A stretch of DNA of 64,000 nt, from contig OV884059.1 in NCBI GenBank assembly GCA_930367215.1, forward strand, positions 157,478,511-157,542,510. The letters run 5' to 3'. The number at the start of each line of letters is the position of its first letter. Positions within the stretch are counted from its first letter, which is position 1. The notes beneath the pieces are model-generated. The model was not told the DNA's origin. It was given only the letters and a program-made list of their open reading frames with translations, and searched no databases. Below are positions 55,957 through 64,000 of the stretch, one piece after another. Source of the stretch: Pollenia angustigena. Lineage: Eukaryota > Arthropoda > Insecta > Diptera > Polleniidae. The position numbers were made by a program, and so were the translations under genes.

Positions 55957-58900
55957 ATATAAAATTGTAACGTTACTGACTGACTGACTCACTGATTTAT
56001 CATCGCACAGCCTAAACGCCTGGAGCTAAACACTTGAAATTTGGACCAGAGATTGGTCACTCCCCAAATCGATCCACTAAGACGGGATTTTTGGAAATTC
56101 GAATGTTTAGGGGGTAAAAAAGGGTAAAAACGGGAAAATGCGGTGACCTTATATCTCCAAAACTAAAAGAGATACAAAAAAAAAATATAATACTGATCGT
56201 TGTTCTTTAGAAAAATAAGCGGATAGATGTCTGGTACTTTTTTGAAATTTAGCCCTATTAGGGAGTAAACTGGTAAAACCTGAATTTTGGTACTTTTTTT
56301 GACTCCCTATCTATCTTTTGAACCAATAAACATAGAAACAAAGTTTATACCACATTCGAAACCTATGAAAAAAATACGGAGATGAGTTTGGTACTTTTTC
56401 GAAATTCGAACATTTAAGGGGTAAAAATCGTCTCTATTTTTGGTACTTTTTTTTACAAAACATTTTTCTCCATTCATTAACATACTCGTACTTAAAAATG
56501 AGCCCCCACTATAATACCGAATTTTTTGATACTTTAATGGGGGGGGAAAAATAGTACCAAAAAAAAAAATACGGGAAATTTCATATTTTTCTTTAGCGTT
56601 TGGGTCCTACAACTGGTATTTTTAAAATTATCGTTTATGTTGGACCTTAAAACATAAGATTCAACATGCAATGTCCTGAGTGGATAAGAATCTATGAGGG
56701 AACTTTTTGGTACTTTTTTGTTCATTAACTGGTACTTTTCGAATTTCTGTTAGTATTGGACCTAGAAACATACAATTAAATATGCAATGCCCTGGATGGA
56801 TGAGAATCTATAAGAGTGAAATTTTTGGTACTTTTTTAATCTTTGACTGGTACTTTTTGAATTTCCGTTGGTATTGGACCTAGAAAGATAAAATTAAACA
56901 TGCAAGGTCCTGGGTGGATAAGAATCTATAAGAGGAAAGTTTTTGGTACCTTTTTTTGTTCATTAACTGGTACTTTTTGAATTTCCGTCAGTATTGGACC
57001 TAGAAACATAAAATTAAACATGCACGATCCTGTGTAAATGAGAATCTTTAAGTGGGATCTTATTGGTACTTTTTATTCGTTAGCTGGTACTTTTTGAATT
57101 TCCGTTAGTATTGGACCCAGAAACATGCAATTAAACATGGAAGGTCTTGAGTGAATGACAATCTGTTAGAGAGATCTTTTTGGTACTTTTTCGTTTTTTA
57201 ACTGGTCTTTTTTTTAAATTTTCGCTAATGTTGGTCTAATGAAAATAAAATTAAACCTGCATGGTCCTGAGTGAATGAGAATCTCTAAAAGCGCTTATAT
57301 ACTATTTAGGAAATTATTGTAATTTTATTTTATTATGATATATTGGTATTACTCAATTATGTATGGAACAAAATATCGGCCAAATGGGCGCCGCGACCAT
57401 GGCGGCACACCTCCATCCGATGGTCCAAATTTTCAATGACCCTGAGGCATACTGGAGGTTCTATGCCGTTAATGTGCCGAATTATCTCATCCTTTAGCTC
57501 TTGAATTGTTGCTGGCTTATCGACGTACACCTTTTCTTTCAAATAACCCCAAAGAAAAAAGTCCAACGGTGTCAAATCACATGATCTTGGCGGCCAATTG
57601 ACATCGCCATTACGTGAGATAACACGGCCATTGAATTTGTTGCGCAAAAGAGCCATTGTTTCGTTAGCTGTGTGGCAAGTGGCACCGTCCTGCTGAAACC
57701 ACATATCGTCCACATCCATATCTTCCAATTCGGGCCATAAAAAGTTCGTTATCATCTCACGATAGCGAACACCATTTACAGTAACTGCCTGACCGGGTGC
57801 ATTGGTTTTTCGACAACCACTCTTGGATTCTCATTCGCCCAAATGCGGCAATTCTGTTTATTGACGAATCCACTGAGGTGAAAATGTGCCTCATTACTGA
57901 AGATGATTTTCTTCGAAAATTGATCATCCACTGTTGCCATTTCTTGCCACCATTCTGCCCATTCACGACGTTTGGAATGGTCAAGAGGCTTTAGTTCTTG
58001 AGCCAATTGCACCTTGTAAGCGTGTAAATGCAAGTCTTTATACATAATGTTCATCAACGACGAGCGTGAGAGGTGCAATTGTTGGGCACGACGACGAGTT
58101 GAGGTGGACGGCTCTTCAGCCACACTATCGCGAACAGCAGCAATATTTTCTGCAGTACGAGCTGTACGAGCATGCACTGGTGTTCTCACATCTTCTACAG
58201 ACCCGGTTTGCTCGAATTTTTCCACGATTTTTGCGATTGTACGCACATTTGGACGATCAAATTGACCAAAAAAATCACGAAGTGCACGATATGCATTTTG
58301 ATTTGAACGCCCATTTTCATAATTAGTCTGGATAACTTTAACACGTTGTTGGATATCTCTCCATGGTTCAAATTGAGTAAGTCTGAAATAGAGAAATGTC
58401 AAATAAAATTCGGAAAAAAACTTGGCGTTTAGGTGTGGTTCACATTTAACATCGGCCCTTACAATTTAACCACCCTTTAGGTACTTTTTAGTTATTAAAC
58501 TGGTATTTTTGAATTATTGGACTTAGAAACATTAAATTCAAGATGCAATGCCCTAAGTGGATAAGAATATATAAGAGGGAAGTTTTTGGTACTTATTTGT
58601 TCTTTAACTGGTACTTTTTGAATTTACGTTAGTATTGGACCTAGAAACATAAAATTAAACATGCAAGGTCCTGAGTGAATGAAAATCTGTAAGAGGGCTT
58701 TTGGTACTATTTTGTTCTTTAACTGGTACCTTTTATATATCCGTATTTATTGGATCTAGAAACATAAAATTAAACATGCAAGCTCCTGAGTGACTGAGAA
58801 TCTGTAAGAGGGATTTTTTGCTACTTTTTCGTTCTCTAACAGGTATTTTTTTTAAATAAACAGGTAATTTTTTTAATATAATATTTATTTTTGTGCATTA

Positions 58901-59700
58901 AATAAAAAAGCAAATTGGTGTCTGGTACTTTAACGAAATTCGGTCGTTTTAGGTAGTAAATCTAGCTTTTAAGCCAATACGTATAGAAATAAAAATTAAA
59001 TAACATTTGTTACTTATCTAAAATATACAAATGCGAATTTGGTACTTTTTCGAAATTCGAACGTTTCAGGGGTGAAAATTGTACCTATGTATATCGATCC
59101 CGCGAACCTAATACCTCCTAAACTAAAATAGATAAAAAACATCAGCACTTATTCTTGTTTATTAGAAAAATTCGCTAACCGTATATTTCCTAAACAAAAA
59201 GAGATACAAAAAATTGAATACTAATTATTGTTCATTAAAAAAATAAACGGAGAGGTGTCTGGTACTTTTTTGAAGGAAGGCCTTTTTGGGGTGTAAAAGG
59301 GTAAATAAATATTGTATCACATTTTTAGCTTATCTAAAAAATACAAAACAGGTTTGGACCTTTTTTGAAATTCAAACGTTTAAGGTGTGAAAATCGTCAA
59401 CATTTTTCTCCATCTCTATCTAATATAAATTTGTAAAGTAACTGACGGATTCATCATCGCACATCCTAAACTCTTGAAGCTAAAAAGCTGACTTTTGGAC
59501 CGAAGGTTGGCCTCTCGCCAAATCGATTCCGCTAACCTTCAAAATCCAAAATTAAAGAGATCCAAAAAATTTAACACTTATTGTTGTTCGTTAAAAAAAA
59601 TAAGGGGACAGGTGCCTGGTACTTTTTTGAAAATAAACTTTGGCATAAAAATATGTCCACGAAGAAAAACGAGACGCTAACGAAGTAGCTGGTTAAATGC
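55957..59700. repeat. Dispersed repeat with 118-bp tandem units, interrupted by a mariner
   Basis: The repeat opens GTAACGTTACTGACTGACTG and ATCATCGCACAGCCTAAACG, which recur in diverged form at 59420-59475. Between about 56560 and 57290, and again from 58480 to 58860, a unit of about 118 bases recurs: CTGGTACTTTTTGAATTTCC, TTAGTATTGGACCTAGAAAC, ATAAAATTAAACATGCAAGG and GAGTGAATGAGAATCTG. Copies begin near 56729, 56847, 56967, 57084, 57201, 58497, 58608, 58725 and 58840. The DD41D mariner sits between the two halves. Confidence 0.85.
57357..58402 (-). pseudogene. DD41D mariner transposase (copy 1), internal deletion and first Asp changed to Asn
   Basis: The N-terminal frame (58402 to 57776) has the paired helix-turn-helix region (AYRALRDFFGQFDRPNVRTI and RRRAQQLHLSRSSLMNIMYK). 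It reaches IIFSNEAHFHLSGFVNKQN, where the usual catalytic Asp is Asn (codon at 57893-57895). After MHPV the expected segment of about 25 residues is deleted and the frame changes. The second frame gives GQAVTVNGVRYRE, then MWFQQDGATCHTA (second Asp), ISRNGDVNWPPRSCDLTPLD (third Asp, 41 residues later) and FFLWGYLKEKVY. It ends ILFHT near 57357. The 41-residue spacing places it in the DD41D (rosa-like) group. Two lesions, one in the active site, make it inactive. Confidence 0.9.
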
Positions 59701-60748
59701 TAGTCTTTTATATTTGTTTGTTTTTTATTTTATTTGATTTTACTAATTTGTAGCGGGTTAAATTATTTAAAAGAACATGAATAATTTTTTTGCTATTGAT
59801 TACTTAAGTAACCAAATACTTCACACTTAAACAACTCTAAGAAATTAACATAAAAAAAAAAAATTTCAAAAGTTTTTATTTAGCCAAATAAATGCTTCAC
59901 AAACAAGTTTAATTAATAATATTTATTCACTTTGTTTTGGTTTAATTTTTATTTCAACTTTTCTTTTATTTAACAGTTTTTTCACAATTTGTATGCTTTT
60001 TATATGTTACTTTTGTTTGTTTAAATTTTGAAACATATGTTTTTTTGATTTACTAAATTTCTGCAGTAAAAATTTGTAAATACTCAGACAAGAACTGTCA
60101 CTTTTCGCTCTCAATTTATGTTCTCATTTACTGCATTTTGTGATTTCGAACGCAATTTCATAAAATACGGTAAAGTTTAGTAAAAAATAGTAAAAACTTT
60201 TGTGTTCTCGAACGCAACTAATATTGTCTATCTTGCAGCTTTTTAAAACTTAAAACCGTAGTTGGGAGTAGTTCACTAAATATTGATTTAAATCAACACT
60301 GCACTCTCACTAAATAAAATTGCAAACAATTAGTTTTTACTATTTTTACCAGCTTTAGTGATGAGCATTTTTTTCATTAGCACTAAAAAAAATTATTGGT
60401 ATTACAAATTTTTAATTCATCACTCAACATCAACAAAATTATTGCAATCATTTTGAACTAGTGCACTACCCCCATCTATGACACAAACCATGTGTTTTGA
60501 TAATTGTCATTAAAAAAAGTAAAACAATTCTATTTAAATAATTTTCTAAAGTAAAAAACAAAAAAATTCAATTTTATTATTAATTTTTGCACTTTTCTGC
60601 ATTTTTATTTTTGAAACGCTTGTTATATTTTGCAAATTAAAAAATTACAAAAAATTATTAGATGTTGCTTAAAATTCCGTGCGGAATAATATGAGCTGCA
60701 CTTGTTTCGCACGGAAAATTAAAATGTTGCTAGAAACATTTCGCATGT
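59701..60748. other. AT-rich stretch without recognised gene
   Basis: TTTCGAACGCAATTTC and CTCGAACGCAACTA near 60147-60220, with AAATGCAGTAAATGAG reversed, resemble words at 55678-55775, perhaps another MITE. No gene is supported. Confidence 0.4.
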
Positions 60749-60756
60749 TTTTCGTA

Positions 60757-61786
60757 GGCTGTAGGAAAAATCGCCCAAAGAAAAATGGCCCAAAAAAAAT
60801 AATGAAAAATCGCCCAAAAAAATTCCATGTAAAATTGGGCCTGAACTCATATGAAAAGTGACCCAAAATTTGTGGGCTATTTTTCGTTATTATTGGGTGA
60901 TTTTTCGTGTTTTAAATTTGGTGATTTTTTCATAATGAAAATATTGTATGAAAAATAGCCCATTTTTTCGGGCCATCTTTAATTTTTAAAATTTCTGCCA
61001 AATCTTACATATTATTTGTCTAAATCATTCATTATCATTATTCGTCGAATTCCTACATGTTATTTGTAAAAATAACTCTGACACTCCAAAAAGTTACACA
61101 GTGTCCATGGACTTTATGACACTTTTAAGTGTCATAACGGCCATCAGAGCAGTGTCATAAAGTCCGTGGACGTTATGTCACTTTGTATAGTGTCATAATC
61201 TCCACAACATGCTTACAAACTCGAAAGCATAGCCGGCCTTTGGCCGTGCGCAAGGATTTTCTCCTCTTTGATAAAACAAGTACCGGCTTCGCTAACTTAA
61301 GCTTTTGTGCACAGCCGGCCTTCGGCCGGGAGCAAGGATTTTCTCCTCTATGGTATAACAAAGACCGGCTTCGCTAACTAAAGCTACTCTGCGAAGTCGG
61401 CCTTCGTTCGGAAACAAAGCAGATTTTAGAAGCTTTACTTAGAGAAACCGGTACTTGGTATACCATAAAGGAAAAAATTCTTGCGCCCGCCCAAGGCCGT
61501 CTATGCAGAGAAGCTTTACTTAGCGAAGCCGGTTTTTGTTTTGGTAAAATAAGTTTCTTTAAAAATAGTTTTGTTGGTTTTTTGCAAATTAGGTAATTTT
61601 TTATTTTTTTTTTTTGGAAAAAATTCGTTTTTGCTTTTTGGGTCATTTTTCATTTTTTTGGGCCCTTTTTCGTTTTGTTTGGGCAAAATTTCATATTTAA
61701 CTGTTTGGGTAATTTTTCATGTTCTTTTGGGCGATTTTTCATTTTTTTTTTGGTCCATTTTTCTTTGGGCGATATTTCCTACAGCC
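60757..61786. mobile_element. Foldback element with GGCTGTAGG ends (modular family, member 4)
   Basis: Ends GGCTGTAGGAAAAATCGCCC and the inverted TTTGGGCGATATTTCCTACAGCC-type right end bound 1030 bp, with the exact 8-bp target duplication TTTTCGTA (60749-60756 and 61787-61794). Arms repeat GCCCAAAAAAAATGAAAAATC. The centre has tandem copies of the shared core: GCCGGCCTTCGGCCGGGAGC, AAGGATTTTCTCCTCTATGG and ACCGGCTTCGCTAACTAAAG. It also has an AGTGTCATAAAGTCCGTGGAC-type set of short inverted words at 61095-61195. No coding capacity. Confidence 0.9.
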
Positions 61787-61794
61787 TTTTCGTA

Positions 61795-63849
61795 ATATAA
61801 ACAGCAAGGCGAATTCATTTTTCAGGTGGCGTTGAAAGCTCAGCTTTGCTACTTTTTTTTAAATTAGAGAGAGGAATGTCAAAAGTTACTTGTGTTTTTG
61901 ACTTATCGGCCAACGAAAGCAGCAACAAAATACATTGTTGTGTTTTTGGTATTGTTAATTGTTGTAGTATCGACACCACCGTTTACATGAATTCGCCTTG
62001 ATAAATAGAGTACAACTCTATCAACATTTTTCGTTTGTATTTCACAGAAATTTTGTTTATATTGATTTTTAAAACATTTCGCACAAAATACTGAACAGAG
62101 TACCAGGCTGAACGCGGTATAACCCATGTGCCAAGCCCGTATCTTGTTTTGGATAAAATATTTAAACCCATTAGAAGCCTGAACCATGTTAGGTGCTGCA
62201 TCGGTTTAAAATAGATGGATCTTTTGTCGAAACCTTGAAAATCTTGTATTTAAAGCAAAGCGCCAAAATAATTAATTTATTGATTTAAATTTTTTTTTGT
62301 GTACTTAAACATTTTTTTAAGAACTTTTAAGAACAAATTGATGCCATTTTAACGCAAATTTAATGATTCGGAAAGATAATTGGTCGACATCATTCTTATG
62401 GCCAATTTCCCATTGTAAATAAATACACTTTTTTATATTTTTTTTTTGTATTTAGTAGTGCTACCATACTTTTATCTTAAATAAATAAGACTTTTCAAAT
62501 AAAACTCAAAAAACTTATATGTTTTAAATACGGTTTAAGTTTGTTATGAAAATTAACTTAATATTGATTTAAAAACTATCCTGAAAATTGGACATTAGAC
62601 TGTCGACAAAAAACATGCATTTGCATGGAAATTTATTTAATGGTCTTCAGTCTTTGTGCGTCATTTTGAAAAATTTAGTGTTTAGTTTTAGTGTTATTAA
62701 TTTCTTAAAATAAAATGAGAGTTTTATTAAATCTATGATATAATAAAATTACTTCACAAAAAGTTAATAATTTTATTTAATTAAATAAATATAAAGTTTA
62801 ATATGCAGATATAAATTGCATTTTATTGAATTTAAAAGTGTTAATGAACAAACATTTATTTACTTTCTTGTTGTAGTATTTTTTTTTATTATGACGTTAT
62901 TTTTTCTTTTATTAAAAAAAAATCAGTGCTGTGTTTTTGCTTTTGTACTTCGTGCTTTGCTTTTTGTTTGATCTTTTTGATTTCAAAAGCTTTGGAATTA
63001 ATTTCATTACAAATAAAATATTCAAATGTCAAAATTACATCGATGGAAAGTGCAGTGCCGATTAAATAAATTAAGGTAAATTAAATTTATTTATTTAAAT
63101 AAATTTTTTACAGCTTTATCATTAATAAAATAAATTTAAAAAATTTTATTAAATTATATCTGATTTTTATTTATATTTAAACAGGATTTATTTATAAATT
63201 ATATAAAAGCAGAACGGTGCAATCAATTAGTTTTACTTTTAATAAATTTTTTTTGTTGGAAATAAAAAAAGCCGCAATGACATTCTGCTTATTATTTTTT
63301 TTTTATTGAATTAAGTACTAAAGAATTTCATTACGATTTTAAGGTTTTTATCGAAATATCTGAAAACCTTGCCCGCAAAGGAATTGAAGCAAAGGCGATA
63401 TTCGTGAAAATATTTTATACGACATCTTAATTACTCACTTCAAACGAAATTCGGTAGATAAGTTTATATTTGCGTTAAATATTTTTCAAAAAACATGAGT
63501 TAAGTTAAGTTTCAGAAAATTACGTTGATAATAACTTTGCAGGTGCCCGTGCAAAATTACTGAACTTGCAAATTGATTTATTTTGATTTTCTTGCGAAAA
63601 CAGTAAAATGATTTTAATTTTGTTTTTATTTTTACGCACTTACAATTACAATTCGAGTCGGAAAAAAAGCCAACCAATTGCAACAGGGAAGGTAAGAAAA
63701 GATAAACTCACTGTTTATTGTTGGTGTTTAGTCTTGCCGTTGATATCGTTGCAAATACAGCTTGAGTGTTTGAAATTCTCATTCACTTTACAGTTTAAGT
63801 TGAATTAAACCTTTAGCTTTCCCAAAGTATTTGGAAAAAGTTTTCCTGA
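61795..63849. other. AT-rich stretch without recognised gene
   Basis: TATATAAAAGC at about 63201 followed by AATCAATTAG could mimic a promoter, and AAGGTAAGAAAAG near 63688 a splice donor, but no exon is supported. Open frames at 61903-62201 have no known motif. Confidence 0.35.
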
Positions 63850-63957
63850 TGGTCTGGCATAAGCAACCAGTGTAATGCGAATAGGAACTAGCTTTTCGCC
63901 CAACAATAAATTGCAGTGTTTTCATCAATGAATATTGGGAATTTAGCACATCATAAT
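63850..63957 (-). repeat. Dispersed repeat C fragment, inverted
   Basis: GGTCTGGCATAAGCAACCAG, AATGCGAATAGGAACTAGC, CAACAATAAATTGCAGTG and GGGAATTTAGCACATC are diverged repeat C words read in reverse. Confidence 0.65.
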
Positions 63958-64000
63958 CTTCTATATATATAAAAAGAAGTGTACACTTTGATGTCACCAC

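Noticed and set aside
58047..58326. Plus-strand frames with CTGVLTSSTDPVCSNF
   Set aside because: Antisense shadow of the mariner transposase.
63958..64000. TCTATATATATAAAAAGAAG resembling a Helitron 5' end
   Set aside because: The window ends before any confirming sequence; TC plus an AT run is too weak alone.

Overview
The window looks like repeat-rich, non-genic chromosome from an AT-rich insect, most likely a higher fly. Support: very AT-rich background with long A and T runs; decayed I-like and LOA/R1-like non-LTR retrotransposons, a Penelope-like element, DD41D mariners, a Transib, many hAT-type and TAA-target MITEs; a DINE-like repeat with about 152-bp internal tandem units; and clusters of TATCGATA. 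The species assignment is an inference. I found no convincing host protein gene, tRNA, rRNA or CRISPR. Nearly every coding-like stretch is a transposon protein, and all of those are damaged. Family names come from motif recognition, without database searches.

Layout. 1-2.6 kb: 3' end of an I-like non-LTR element (minus strand), a GTTTCCAGG MITE, and a CCCAGCGG-type element carrying a foldback element. 2.6-8 kb: several TIR elements, including two hAT-type ones with 8-bp target duplications. 8-10.6 kb: nothing recognised. 10.6-16.3 kb: a second non-LTR remnant split by a MITE, then a DINE-like repeat with a 152-bp tandem array (12.05-14.1 kb) and nested palindromes. 16.3-20.3 kb: only one palindrome. 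20.3-24.8 kb: a CCCAGCGGG element holding a CACAG MITE, then a three-level nest (CACAG MITE containing a Penelope-like element containing a foldback element). 25.4-29.4 kb: a dispersed repeat, a long (CA)n tract and a DD41D mariner split by a CCCTGCAAATA element. 30.5-38.4 kb: a diverged long repeat, a CCCTGCAAATA element containing a hAT-type element, and a TIR element with tandemly repeated arms around a Tc1-like transposase remnant. 39.0-40.1 kb: a GC-rich, 5'-truncated non-LTR insertion with target duplication. 41.7-43.5 kb: MITEs, one split by a hAT-type element. 46.05-49.8 kb: a complete but inactivated Transib element. 52.4-55.3 kb: CACAG MITEs, a second long-repeat copy and hairpins. 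56.0-59.7 kb: a 118-bp tandem array split by a second DD41D mariner. 60.75-61.8 kb: another foldback element. The last 2 kb are AT-rich with repeat fragments.

The two strongest observations follow. First, the Transib element has both ends, a GC-rich 5-bp target duplication, all three catalytic acidic residues and the RAG1-like zinc ligands. Each end also reads heptamer, 12 bp, identical nonamer-length box, the geometry of a V(D)J 12-RSS. Second, four scattered foldback-type elements share an internal core (CGGCCGAAGGCCG plus GCTTTAGTTAGCGAAGCCGG) but have arms built from different short motifs, which suggests a modular family of non-autonomous elements.
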